Assembly (NCBI RefSeq): GCF_000621125.1
Contig: NZ_JHZC01000007.1
Location: 186,001-250,000, forward strand
Length of the DNA: 64,000 bases
Origin: Maribacter antarcticus DSM 21422
GTDB taxonomy: Bacteria > Bacteroidota > Bacteroidia > Flavobacteriales > Flavobacteriaceae
Reading direction: 5' to 3'
This document shows, piece by piece, positions 16,856 through 25,769 of this stretch (position 1 is its first letter; each line of letters begins with the position of its first letter). The notes under the pieces were generated by a model. The model was not told where the DNA came from and searched no databases. It saw only the letters and a program-made list of their open reading frames with translations. A program made the translations under genes and the position numbers.

Positions 16856-19408
16856 TTGACGCTTAAACAAAGATACATTACGACCCTACTTTTAGGAACA
16901 CTGTTATTAAGTGCATGCTCCACAAAAAAGGATGCCGCAATTAACCGTAACTGGCACGCTCTAAACACAAAGTATAATACCTTATACAACGGTAATATTG
17001 CTTTTGAGGAAGGCCGTGTCACATTAAATGACAGCTACCGAGACGACTATTGGGACGTGTTACCCATAGAGCGTTTGGAAGTCTCTGGAGAGGTAAAGCT
17101 AGATTCCGAAGACAACAATTCTAATTTTTTACTGGCAGAGGAAAAAGCTACGAAGGCCATTCAGCGCCATAGTATGGATATTAAGGATGAAGAGCGTAAT
17201 CCTCAGACCGATGAAGCTTTTCTGCTTCTTGGGAAAGCACGCTATTTTGACGAACGTTACATTCCGGCCTTAGAGGCATTCAACTACATTCTGAATAAGT
17301 ATTCGCAAAGCGATAAGCTGAACGAGGCCACCATCTGGAGAGAGAAAACAAATATTAGACTTGAAAACGAGGATTTGGCGATTAGGAATTTGAAGCGCCT
17401 TATGAAATACGAGACATTAAAAGACCAGGAATATGCTGATGCTCGCGCTATGTTGGCCCAAGCGTATATTAATTTAAATGTGCCGGATACGGCGATTCAA
17501 CAACTAAAGATAGCATCCTATTACACCCAAAATAAACCAGAAAAAGGCAGATACTATTACATCATAGGTCAGTTATATAATGAAATAGGCCATAAAGACA
17601 GTGCTAATTATGCCTATGACAAGGTCATTGAGCTAAACAGGAAATCGCCAAGGGTTTACATGATAAATGCTGAAATTCAGAAAATAAGGAATACGGTTAT
17701 TACAGAAGAAAATAAGGAAAAAGTACTGGAATACCTGACATGGTTAGAAGGAAATCGTGAAAACAGACCATTTTTGGATAAAATCTTTCGTCAAGTGGCC
17801 GAATTTCATTTGGAGCAAGGTTCTGATAGTTTATCAGTATCCTATTTCAATAAATCGCTTCGCGCGACAGAAAACACGCCCAAATTAAATGCGTTGAATT
17901 ACGAGAATCTGGCGGAGTACAATTTTGACCGGAACAGTTATAAATATGCAGGAGCTTATTATGATAGTGTTTTGCCCAATTTGGATGAGAATTCTAAAAA
18001 ATACAGAATCGTTAAAAGGAAGTTGGACAATTTGGAAGACGTTATCAAATACGAAGATATCGTTCAATATACCGACAGTGTGATCACACTTTACGAACTA
18101 CCAGTAGAGGACCGTATCGCCTATTTTGAAAATCATATCACCGAGTTAAAAAGGGCACAAAAAGCAGCACAGAAAAAGGAAAAAGATAAGATAACAGAAG
18201 GATTTGCATCGTTTGCAAAAAGTAAGGGAGGTAAGGAAAACAAAGGCAAATTTTACTTTTATAATATTACCAGTCTTGGTTACGGCCGAAACGAGTTTAA
18301 GAATAGATGGGGCAATAGGGAACTTTCCGATGATTGGCGTTGGTCTAACAAAGCCATTGCAAAAGTGTCAGAAGCAACCGGAGAACTTGTTGCCGAACTT
18401 CCCTCAGATGCTGAATTGACCCAAGACGAAAAATTCTCCTTGGATTTCTACATGGATCGTGTACCTAAAGAAGTAATGGTTATAGATAGTCTAAGAACGG
18501 AACGTAATTTTGCGAATTACCAACTGGGATTAATCTACAAGGAAAAGTTTAAGGAAAATTTTTTGGCGGCCGGGAAGTTAGAGAATGTATTGGCATCTAA
18601 CCCGGAGGAACGTTTGATTCTTCCATCAAAATATAACTTGTATAAAATATATGAGGAAGAAGGCAGTCCGTTAACGGCTTCTATGAAGGCAGATATAATA
18701 GCGAACCATGCAAGTTCTCGCTACGCGGAAATACTCTTGAATCCTCAAGCTGTGTTGGCCAACGATTCCGATAGTCCGGAGAAACGCTATCAAAACTTAT
18801 ATAAAAAATACAACAATCAGGAATTTCTTCAGGTAATTACTGCATCGGAAGAAAACATCAATAGATTTACTGGAGATGCCATAGTGCCAAAATTTGAGAT
18901 GCTAAAGGCCAACGCTATTGGAAGGCTGCAGGGTTTTGAAGATTTTAAGGAATCCTTAAATTATGTGGCGCTTACCTATCCCAACAATCCAGAAGGTAAA
19001 AAGGCAGAGCAGATGATTTCGGAGCAGTTACCTAAGCTAGAACCAAAAGAATTTTCTCCTGAGACAGACTCTAAAGGAACTTCTAATTGGAAGGTAATGT
19101 TCCCTTTTAAAAGGAGTAATAACGAAAAAGCCTTACAACTGATGGAGTTATTGGAGAAATCCATTACAGACCTGAGATATAGAAATAGTGTGTCCAAGGA
19201 TATTTACAATTTAGAAGACCAGTTTATTGTTGTGCATGGCTTTAAATCAAAAGAATTTGCCCTGGGTTACGCAGAGCTTTTAAAAAATAATAGGGATTAC
19301 CGAGTTGCTGATAAGAATTTTGTAATTTTATCGGAGAATTATAAGGTAATTCAAGTACACAAGAATTTACAGCACTACCTTAATACGCTTATAACCCCAA
19401 AACCCTAA
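16856..19408 (+). CDS. porW: Type IX secretion lipoprotein PorW/SprE-like, TPR-rich
   Basis: An 850-aa outer-membrane-associated periplasmic lipoprotein needed in related bacteria for type IX secretion and gliding, where it links the core complex to the PorV/attachment components. It has a lipobox LLLSAC (Cys21), the family opening KKDAAINRNWHALNTKYN, many TPR-like helices across residues 100-400, a basic segment near 435-460, and a conserved C-terminal domain (FIVVHGFKSKEFALGYAELL). In frame, a TAG lies 36 nt upstream with no ATG after it, so the start is TTG at 16856. It is followed 4 nt later by the bactofilin gene. Confidence 0.87.
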   Translation: MTLKQRYITTLLLGTLLLSACSTKKDAAINRNWHALNTKYNTLYNGNIAFEEGRVTLNDSYRDDYWDVLPIERLEVSGEVKLDSEDNNSNFLLAEEKATKAIQRHSMDIKDEERNPQTDEAFLLLGKARYFDERYIPALEAFNYILNKYSQSDKLNEATIWREKTNIRLENEDLAIRNLKRLMKYETLKDQEYADARAMLAQAYINLNVPDTAIQQLKIASYYTQNKPEKGRYYYIIGQLYNEIGHKDSANYAYDKVIELNRKSPRVYMINAEIQKIRNTVITEENKEKVLEYLTWLEGNRENRPFLDKIFRQVAEFHLEQGSDSLSVSYFNKSLRATENTPKLNALNYENLAEYNFDRNSYKYAGAYYDSVLPNLDENSKKYRIVKRKLDNLEDVIKYEDIVQYTDSVITLYELPVEDRIAYFENHITELKRAQKAAQKKEKDKITEGFASFAKSKGGKENKGKFYFYNITSLGYGRNEFKNRWGNRELSDDWRWSNKAIAKVSEATGELVAELPSDAELTQDEKFSLDFYMDRVPKEVMVIDSLRTERNFANYQLGLIYKEKFKENFLAAGKLENVLASNPEERLILPSKYNLYKIYEEEGSPLTASMKADIIANHASSRYAEILLNPQAVLANDSDSPEKRYQNLYKKYNNQEFLQVITASEENINRFTGDAIVPKFEMLKANAIGRLQGFEDFKESLNYVALTYPNNPEGKKAEQMISEQLPKLEPKEFSPETDSKGTSNWKVMFPFKRSNNEKALQLMELLEKSITDLRYRNSVSKDIYNLEDQFIVVHGFKSKEFALGYAELLKNNRDYRVADKNFVILSENYKVIQVHKNLQHYLNTLITPKP

Positions 19409-19412
19409 ATCC

Positions 19413-19838
19413 ATGTTTTCAGACAAACAAAAACCTAAAACTATGAACGAAGTAGGAGGACAACCCAACAGAATTGAGAAAAACACAAAAATCAAAGGAG
19501 ATATTATTTCCGAAGCCGATTTCCGTATTGATGGTAAATTGGACGGTAACGTAAAAACCTCTGGTAAAGTAGTAATCGGAAAGGACGGTTACATTCACGG
19601 AAAAGTAGAATGTGTAAATGCGGATATAGAAGGGGGTTTTAATGGCGAACTATTGGTTTCTGATTTACTATCATTAAAGGCATCTGCGGTAATAGAAGGA
19701 ACGGTGTCGGTTAGTAAACTTGCCGTAGAGCCAGGAGCTACTTTTAATGCTTCTTGTACCATGAAAGGCAGTGCAGGTGCTATGAGCTCAAATTCTGGAA
19801 GTTTCAAAGGGAAGAATGAGCCAGCAAAAGCCTCGTAA
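19413..19838 (+). CDS. Bactofilin (polymer-forming cytoskeletal protein)
   Basis: A 141-aa bactofilin. The central beta-helix repeats (TKIKGDIISEADFRIDG, LDGNVKTSGKVVIG, GYIHGKVECVNADIEG, FNGELLVSDLLSL) are followed by a short disordered tail. Such proteins polymerise without nucleotide and organise cell-wall or motility machinery. It sits between the PorW gene (4 nt) and atpZ (23-nt overlap), a conserved flavobacterial order. Confidence 0.92.
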   Translation: MFSDKQKPKTMNEVGGQPNRIEKNTKIKGDIISEADFRIDGKLDGNVKTSGKVVIGKDGYIHGKVECVNADIEGGFNGELLVSDLLSLKASAVIEGTVSVSKLAVEPGATFNASCTMKGSAGAMSSNSGSFKGKNEPAKAS

Positions 19839-20040
19839 AGACAATAAGGACCTTAGAAATGCCGCAAGACTAACTGGCATAGCAATCCAGATGGGTGCTA
19901 CCATATATTTAGGAAATTTCTTGGGTTCATGGTTAGACGGTAAATTCGATAAAACCTTCTGGGAAACAACCTGCACGCTTTTAGCTATTGTTTTATCTAT
20001 ATACTCCGTTATTAAACAGGCAAATCGACTTAATAGCTAG
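19816..20040 (+). CDS. atpZ: AtpZ/AtpI family protein
   Basis: A 74-aa inner-membrane protein with two transmembrane helices and the AtpZ signature GATIYLGNFLGSWLDGKF. Such proteins precede ATP synthase operons and assist c-ring assembly or Mg/Ca handling. The ATG lies inside the end of the bactofilin gene (23-nt overlap), which implies translational coupling. Confidence 0.85.
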   Translation: MSQQKPRKDNKDLRNAARLTGIAIQMGATIYLGNFLGSWLDGKFDKTFWETTCTLLAIVLSIYSVIKQANRLNS

Positions 20041-20043
20041 ATT

Positions 20044-20445
20044 TTGATAAAGAAATTGACAATCTATTTAGTAGCTTTTGGTGTGCTTTTGGTTTGTGGA
20101 TCCTACGTGCATCTATATTTTTTGGGAGCTGAAGTTAGCTCCTTGAATTTTTATGTAAGTAACATTTACTTATTCCACGCGGTGTTTTCTTTTCTGCTTT
20201 GTAGTGTGTTTTATGTGTTGTCTAAAATTCACAAATTTCAACATCAGCTTGGTTTTATTTACCTCGGGGCATTGCTTTTTAAAGTACTGGCCTTTTCGGT
20301 TATTTTCTATTCCGTATTGTTCCAGCAGGAAACATTGAGCTATAATGAACGTCTCTCCCTTCTAATTCCCGTGTTTGTTTTTATGGCCCCAGAGCTATAC
20401 TTTATCTCCAAAATATTGTTGAAAATACACCCAGTTAAGAATTAG
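20044..20445 (+). CDS. Four-helix membrane protein between atpZ and atpB
   Basis: A 133-aa hydrophobic protein with about four membrane helices, at the position of AtpI-like accessory proteins (DUF6168-like in Flavobacteriaceae). The only in-frame start near the atpZ stop is TTG at 20044 (TTG ATA AAG AAA), 3 nt after the atpZ stop. Function is unknown; position suggests a role with ATP synthase assembly. Confidence 0.7.
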   Translation: MIKKLTIYLVAFGVLLVCGSYVHLYFLGAEVSSLNFYVSNIYLFHAVFSFLLCSVFYVLSKIHKFQHQLGFIYLGALLFKVLAFSVIFYSVLFQQETLSYNERLSLLIPVFVFMAPELYFISKILLKIHPVKN

Positions 20446-20478
20446 GGGAAAAAAATTAGAAAATTATTTTTTAATAGG

Positions 20479-20486
20479 TATCTTTG
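20479..20486 (+). promoter_or_regulatory. Bacteroidota -7 element for atpB
   Basis: TATCTTTG matches the TAnnTTTG -7 box of the Bacteroidota housekeeping sigma factor exactly, about 32 nt before the atpB ATG. The upstream spacer is A/T-rich with no clear -33 TTTG. It suggests that the structural atp genes have their own promoter. Confidence 0.55.
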
Positions 20487-20517
20487 CGCGACTTTTAGAA
20501 AGACATATTTTGAAAGA

Positions 20518-21702
20518 ATGGCAATGAAAAAAGCATCTACATATTTTAGTAAATTAATTACCACTTTAATTCTTTTAACTGTGGCCACTGGTTTTTCCAA
20601 TTCAGAGTCTGATAAGGAAGGCCAAGTAGACACTAGTGATGAGATAAAGGAGTACATAAATCATCACATAAAAGATTCTCACGATTTTCATCTATTTTCC
20701 TATTCAAATGATGCAGGGGAGCGTAAGCACATCGGTTTTCCGCTACCGATAATCGTTTGGTCTTCTGAAGGTTTAGTCACTTTTATGTCGTCTGCATTTC
20801 ATCACGATGATAAGGGCGAGATTATTGTAGAGAAAAATGGCACTAAATTCGCGAAATTGCATAGTAAAATATATGAGCTCAATAGCGGTGAATCCTCAAT
20901 TACTTTTGATGAAGAGGAGCATGCTTCGAATGCAAGTAAGGTTTTGGATTTTTCAATTACAAAAAGTGTTGTTGGAGTTCTTTTAGTCGGACTACTTATG
21001 CTTTTAGCTTTTTCATCTTTGGGACGTCAATACAAAAACAAAAAAGTTCCTACCGGTTTTGGTAGAGTATTGGAGCCGTTGGTACTTTATGTACGAGATG
21101 AAATTTCAAGGCCTAACATCGGCGAAAAACATTATAGGAAATTCACAGGATATTTATTGACGGTATTCTTTTTTATATGGATACTGAATTTATTGGGTTT
21201 AACTCCATTTGGTTTTAATGTTACTGGGCAATTGGCGGTAACGGCTTGTTTGGCAATTTTCACATTAGTTATTTACACATTCAGCGGTAATAAGGATTAT
21301 TGGATGCATATCTTGTGGATGCCAGGAGTCCCATATCTTATTAGACCTGTATTGGCTGTTATAGAATTAGCTGGAGCTTTGATTATAAAGCCCTTCTCAT
21401 TATTAGTTCGTCTTTTTGCAAACATATCTGCAGGGCATATTGTGGTAATGAGTTTGATAGCGATTATGTTCACGTTAAAAGAAACGTTGGGTGTAGCAGG
21501 AGCAACGCTACTGTCGTTTATTTTATCTTTCTTTATTACATTAATTGAAGTGTTGGTAGCCTTTTTACAGGCGTATATTTTCACAATGCTTTCAGCGCTG
21601 TTCATTGGAATGGCCGTTGCAGAACATGATCATGATCATGCACATGATGAGAATACTAATGAAGTTGTGGATGCTGAGGATGTTCGTGAAAATTTTCTTT
21701 AG
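20518..21702 (+). CDS. atpB: ATP synthase F0 subunit a
   Basis: The proton-channel stator subunit in the inner membrane. At 394 aa it is the long Bacteroidota form: a signal-like N-terminus, a ~130-residue periplasmic extension with His-rich patches (NHHIKDSHDFHLF), then six helices. The essential Arg is in SLLVRLFANISAGH. The C-terminus carries an unusual AEHDHDHAHDEN tail, which looks metal-binding. It is followed by atpE 32 nt later. Confidence 0.95.
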   Translation: MAMKKASTYFSKLITTLILLTVATGFSNSESDKEGQVDTSDEIKEYINHHIKDSHDFHLFSYSNDAGERKHIGFPLPIIVWSSEGLVTFMSSAFHHDDKGEIIVEKNGTKFAKLHSKIYELNSGESSITFDEEEHASNASKVLDFSITKSVVGVLLVGLLMLLAFSSLGRQYKNKKVPTGFGRVLEPLVLYVRDEISRPNIGEKHYRKFTGYLLTVFFFIWILNLLGLTPFGFNVTGQLAVTACLAIFTLVIYTFSGNKDYWMHILWMPGVPYLIRPVLAVIELAGALIIKPFSLLVRLFANISAGHIVVMSLIAIMFTLKETLGVAGATLLSFILSFFITLIEVLVAFLQAYIFTMLSALFIGMAVAEHDHDHAHDENTNEVVDAEDVRENFL

Positions 21703-21713
21703 AGTTTTTTTAA

Positions 21714-21923
<210 letters not shown>

Positions 21924-22010
21924 GAACAAAAACTAGTAAAGACATTTTCCTGCAACGGTTGGTTGCAGGGAATTGTTTTAATTGAAAAATAAGAAGTAGA
22001 ATTTACAGTT

Positions 22011-22511
22011 ATGGAAACTTTAATAAACGATTTTTCTCCAGGGTTATTTATAGTACAGACTATTCTTTTGTTAGGATTGATTTTGTTATTGGTAAAGTTT
22101 GCTTGGAAACCTATATTAAATTCATTGAACGAACGTGAGGAGGGTATTACCAATGCTTTAGAAGCAGCCGAGAACGCTCGTAAAGAAATGCAAAACCTTC
22201 AAGCTGACAATGACAAGCTTTTAAAGGAAGCCCGTGCAGAGCGTGAAGCCATGTTAAAAGAAGCAAGAGAAATAAAAGATAAGTTAATTTCCGAATCAAA
22301 AGAACAGGCAAAGATTGAAGGTGATAAAATAGTACTCCAAGCACAAGCCGCTATTGAGAGTGAAAAGAAAGCTGCTATGGCCGATATTAAAAGTCAAGTT
22401 GCCGAGCTATCCGTTGCCATTGCAGAGAAGGTAATTAAGCAGGAACTTTCTAATAAAGAGAAGCAATTGAAATTGGTTGACAATCTTTTGGGAGATATTA
22501 AATTGAAGTAA
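22011..22511 (+). CDS. atpF: ATP synthase F0 subunit b
   Basis: The peripheral stalk subunit: one N-terminal membrane helix (residues 10-28, GLFIVQTILLLGLILLLV) followed by FAWKPIL and a long charged coiled coil of about 120 residues. Length of 166 aa is normal. The atpH gene starts 6 nt later. Confidence 0.95.
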   Translation: METLINDFSPGLFIVQTILLLGLILLLVKFAWKPILNSLNEREEGITNALEAAENARKEMQNLQADNDKLLKEARAEREAMLKEAREIKDKLISESKEQAKIEGDKIVLQAQAAIESEKKAAMADIKSQVAELSVAIAEKVIKQELSNKEKQLKLVDNLLGDIKLK

Positions 22512-22517
22512 GAAAGC

Positions 22518-23057
22518 ATGAGTGAATCTAGAGCAGCAATACGTTACGCGAAGGCCATCTTGGATTTGGCAGTAGACAAAAAAGCTACGGATGCCGTAGA
22601 GAAGGATATGCGTTCTGTTTTGGCTACTATTTCCGATAGTGTCGAGCTACGGCAACTAGTAGATAGCCCAGTAATTTCTGGTCCTATGAAAAAGGATATT
22701 CTATTAAAAATATTTAAAGGAAGTCACGCTATTTCAGAAGGATTGATTGGCATGTTGGTAGATAATAAAAGAGTCTCCATATTAAACGAAGTGGCTTTAA
22801 AGTTTATTATTCTTAATGAGCAACAGAAAGGGAAAGACGTAGCCTATGTGACTACGGCCATACCAATGGATGCTGCAATGGAAAAAAAGATTTTAAAACA
22901 AGTGACTACTATTACAGGGAATAAGGTTACTGTAGAGAATACCGTAGATGAAAGCATCATCGGCGGTTTTGTTTTGCGTGTTGGCGATTTACAGTACGAT
23001 GCCAGCATTTCCAATAAACTGAATAACTTAAAAAGAGAATTTACAAATAGTCTATAA
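22518..23057 (+). CDS. atpH: ATP synthase F1 subunit delta
   Basis: The OSCP/delta subunit, 179 aa, joining the b stalk to the top of the alpha/beta hexamer. The N-terminal helical domain starts with SRAAIRYAKAILDLA. The conserved C-terminal segment DESIIGGFVLRVGDLQYDASI is complete. Confidence 0.95.
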   Translation: MSESRAAIRYAKAILDLAVDKKATDAVEKDMRSVLATISDSVELRQLVDSPVISGPMKKDILLKIFKGSHAISEGLIGMLVDNKRVSILNEVALKFIILNEQQKGKDVAYVTTAIPMDAAMEKKILKQVTTITGNKVTVENTVDESIIGGFVLRVGDLQYDASISNKLNNLKREFTNSL

Positions 23058-23080
23058 ATAACTATAATGGGACAATGGCG

Positions 23081-23115
23081 TCTAACGTCTAACCTCTAAT
23101 ATCTAACGTCTAGTA
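23081..23115. repeat. Five heptamer repeats just upstream of atpA
   Basis: TCTAACG-TCTAACC-TCTAATA-TCTAACG-TCTAGTA: five tandem 7-mers with the fixed core TCTA, ending 3 nt before the atpA ATG. It fills most of the atpH-atpA gap. Short TCTAACx repeats occur in flavobacterial intergenic DNA; a function here (spacer, mRNA structure control) is not known. Confidence 0.8.
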
Positions 23116-23118
23116 AAC

Positions 23119-24699
23119 ATGGCAGGAGTAAAAGCCGCTGAGGTATCAGCAATTTTAAAGCAACAATTATCAGGTTTCGATGCAACCGCTACTTTAGATG
23201 AAGTAGGAACAGTATTGCAAGTAGGCGATGGTATCGCCAGGGTCTTTGGTTTGGCCAACGTGCAATACGGCGAATTAGTTGAGTTCGACGGTGGTTTGGA
23301 AGGAATCGTTTTGAACTTGGAAGAAGATAATGTAGGGGTGGTTTTATTGGGCCATTCCAGAGAAATTGGAGAAGGAACTACCGTAAAGCGTACACAACGT
23401 ATTGCTTCCATAAATGTTGGTGAGGGTATTGTTGGTCGGGTAGTGGATACGTTAGGACAACCTATAGATGGTAAAGGACCTATTGCTGGAAAAACGTACG
23501 AAATGCCATTGGAGCGTAAAGCACCAGGTGTAATTTTCCGTGAGCCTGTTACAGAACCTTTACAGACTGGAATTAAGGCGATTGATGCCATGATTCCCGT
23601 AGGAAGAGGACAACGTGAATTGGTAATTGGTGACCGTCAAACAGGTAAGACTACAGTTTGTATCGATACCATTCTAAACCAAAAGGAATTTTTTGATGCA
23701 GGTGAGCCTGTATATTGTATCTATGTTGCCATTGGCCAGAAAGCTTCAACTGTTGCAGGTATTGCCCAGGTTTTGGAAGATAAAGGCGCTATGGCGTATA
23801 CGACTATAGTGGCTGCAAATGCATCTGACCCTGCTCCAATGCAAGTATATGCTCCTTTTGCAGGGGCATCTATTGGAGAGTATTTTAGGGATACAGGTCG
23901 TCCGGCTTTGATTATATATGATGATTTATCAAAACAGGCTGTTGCTTATCGTGAGGTTTCTTTGTTATTGAGAAGACCACCAGGACGTGAGGCATACCCT
24001 GGAGACGTTTTCTATCTGCACTCTAGGTTATTGGAGCGTGCTGCAAAGGTTATAAACAATGACGATATTGCTAAGGAGATGAACGATTTGCCAGATGTTT
24101 TAAAACCAATGGTAAAAGGTGGAGGTTCGTTAACGGCTTTACCAATTATTGAAACTCAGGCGGGTGATGTATCGGCCTATATTCCAACGAACGTAATTTC
24201 TATTACAGACGGTCAGATTTTCTTGGAGCAAGATTTATTCAACCAAGGAGTTCGTCCTGCAATTAATGTAGGTATATCGGTTTCTCGTGTTGGGGGTAAT
24301 GCGCAAATTAAGTCCATGAAGAAAGTGGCAGGTACACTTAAACTAGATCAAGCACAGTTTCGTGAATTGGAGGCTTTTGCCAAGTTTGGTTCCGATTTGG
24401 ATGCTGCTACGCTAAACGTAATTGAAAAAGGACGTAGAAACGTGGAAATATTAAAACAAGCGCAAAACGATCCATTTACGGTAGAAGATCAAGTAGCAAT
24501 TATCTACGCAGGCTCTAAGAACTTGTTAAGAGATGTTCCCGTGGGAAAAATAAAGGAATTTGAAAGAGATTATATAGAATTTTTAAATGCGAAGCATAGA
24601 GGAATTTTAGATACACTTAAATCAGGAAAGCTAACGGACGAGGTTACGGATACTTTAACGTCTGTTTGTAAAGAGCTTTCATCTAAATACGTAGGTTAA
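23119..24699 (+). CDS. atpA: ATP synthase F1 subunit alpha
   Basis: The regulatory nucleotide-binding subunit, 526 aa. Walker A is GDRQTGKTT, with [28 protein letters not shown] and the catalytic-interface Arg in [11 protein letters not shown]. All domains (N-terminal barrel, nucleotide domain, C-terminal helical) are complete. It is preceded directly by a heptamer repeat. Beta and epsilon genes (atpD, atpC) are absent here, as is usual for Bacteroidota, where they lie elsewhere. Confidence 0.97.
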   Translation: MAGVKAAEVSAILKQQLSGFDATATLDEVGTVLQVGDGIARVFGLANVQYGELVEFDGGLEGIVLNLEEDNVGVVLLGHSREIGEGTTVKRTQRIASINVGEGIVGRVVDTLGQPIDGKGPIAGKTYEMPLERKAPGVIFREPVTEPLQTGIKAIDAMIPVGRGQRELVIGDRQTGKTTVCIDTILNQKEFFDAGEPVYCIYVAIGQKASTVAGIAQVLEDKGAMAYTTIVAANASDPAPMQVYAPFAGASIGEYFRDTGRPALIIYDDLSKQAVAYREVSLLLRRPPGREAYPGDVFYLHSRLLERAAKVINNDDIAKEMNDLPDVLKPMVKGGGSLTALPIIETQAGDVSAYIPTNVISITDGQIFLEQDLFNQGVRPAINVGISVSRVGGNAQIKSMKKVAGTLKLDQAQFRELEAFAKFGSDLDAATLNVIEKGRRNVEILKQAQNDPFTVEDQVAIIYAGSKNLLRDVPVGKIKEFERDYIEFLNAKHRGILDTLKSGKLTDEVTDTLTSVCKELSSKYVG

Positions 24700-24715
24700 A
24701 AGATAGTAGATAGAC

Positions 24716-24748
24716 AAAAGTATGAAGTAAATAGTGCTTTATACTTTT
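24716..24748. other. Stem-loop between atpA and atpG
   Basis: AAAAGTATGAAG (24716-24727) pairs with CTTTATACTTTT (24737-24748) over 12 bp, with one G-U pair on the plus-strand RNA and a 9-nt loop. It may set the mRNA stability or the relative expression of atpA and atpG, since alpha and gamma are needed at 3:1. That role is inference. Confidence 0.45.
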
Positions 24749-24774
24749 AACAAATCACTCAATACTGATAGAAA

Positions 24775-25635
24775 ATGGCCAATTTAAAGGAAATACGGAA
24801 CAGAATAGCATCGGTGTCATCAACGATGCAGATTACCAGTGCCATGAAAATGGTTTCTGCTGCTAAGTTAAAAAAGGCCCAAGATGCAATCACAGCAATG
24901 AGGCCTTATGCCGATAAGCTGACAGAATTACTACAGGGACTTAGTGCCAGTATGGATTCGGATTCCGGAAGTAAGTATGCTGATAATAGAACGGTAAACA
25001 AAGTATTAATCGTTGCCATTACCTCAAACAGAGGCTTATGTGGTGCTTTCAATACCAATATTCTAAAGCAGAGTACGAATTTAGCGGATACTGTTTATGC
25101 GGATAAGCAAGTAGATTTTATTGCTGTTGGAAAAAAGGCAAACGATTTTTTAGTAAAAAAGTATACGGTTCTTTCGAATCATAGTTCAGTTTACGAAGAC
25201 CTTACTTTTGATAATGTCGCGGAGATAGCCGAGGGTTTAATGGAGCAGTTTACAAATGGTTCCTACGATAAAATTGAAATTGTGTATAACAAGTTCAAGA
25301 ACGCAGCTACTCAAATCGTAATGACTGAACAGTTTTTACCTATTGTTCCAATGGTAGGTGACGAAAATTCAAGCGCAGATTATACGTTTGAGCCATCTAA
25401 AATGGAAATTATAGAGCAGTTGATTCCTAAATCTTTAAAAATGCAATTGTACAAGGCTATTAGGGACTCGTTTGCAAGTGAGCATGGTGCGCGGATGACA
25501 GCGATGCATAAAGCAACGGATAATGCTACTGAGCTTAGAGATGAATTGAAATTAACATATAATAAAGCAAGACAAGCTGCTATTACCAATGAGATTTTAG
25601 AAATTGTTGGCGGTGCTGAGGCATTAAATAACTAA
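24775..25635 (+). CDS. atpG: ATP synthase F1 subunit gamma
   Basis: The rotor shaft, 286 aa. The N-terminal coiled helix starts with NLKEIRNRIASVSSTMQITSAMKMVSAAKL, continues with ITSNRGLCGAFN, and the C-terminal helix ends in YNKARQAAITNEILEIVGGAEAL. All are intact. It is the last gene of the operon and is followed by a strong terminator. Confidence 0.96.
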   Translation: MANLKEIRNRIASVSSTMQITSAMKMVSAAKLKKAQDAITAMRPYADKLTELLQGLSASMDSDSGSKYADNRTVNKVLIVAITSNRGLCGAFNTNILKQSTNLADTVYADKQVDFIAVGKKANDFLVKKYTVLSNHSSVYEDLTFDNVAEIAEGLMEQFTNGSYDKIEIVYNKFKNAATQIVMTEQFLPIVPMVGDENSSADYTFEPSKMEIIEQLIPKSLKMQLYKAIRDSFASEHGARMTAMHKATDNATELRDELKLTYNKARQAAITNEILEIVGGAEALNN

Positions 25636-25693
25636 GATTTCATACTAATTTCGGTCGAAGGGTCATACTAGTAAAAGCTTATAACTAAATATA

Positions 25694-25719
25694 AACCTCA
25701 CAAAACGTGAGGTTTTTTT
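25694..25719 (+). terminator. Rho-independent terminator of the atp operon
   Basis: AACCTCAC (25694-25701), a 5-nt loop and GTGAGGTT (25707-25714) form an 8-bp stem that runs into a T-run (25713-25719). It closes the operon about 60 nt after the atpG stop. Confidence 0.85.
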
Positions 25720-25769
25720 ACGGATAAAATGGATATTATACCTCATTTTTATCCGATTTTTGCAATCGC

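Noticed and set aside
23103-23591. 162-codon minus ORF over atpA
   Set aside because: Antisense shadow of the highly conserved atpA coding sequence.
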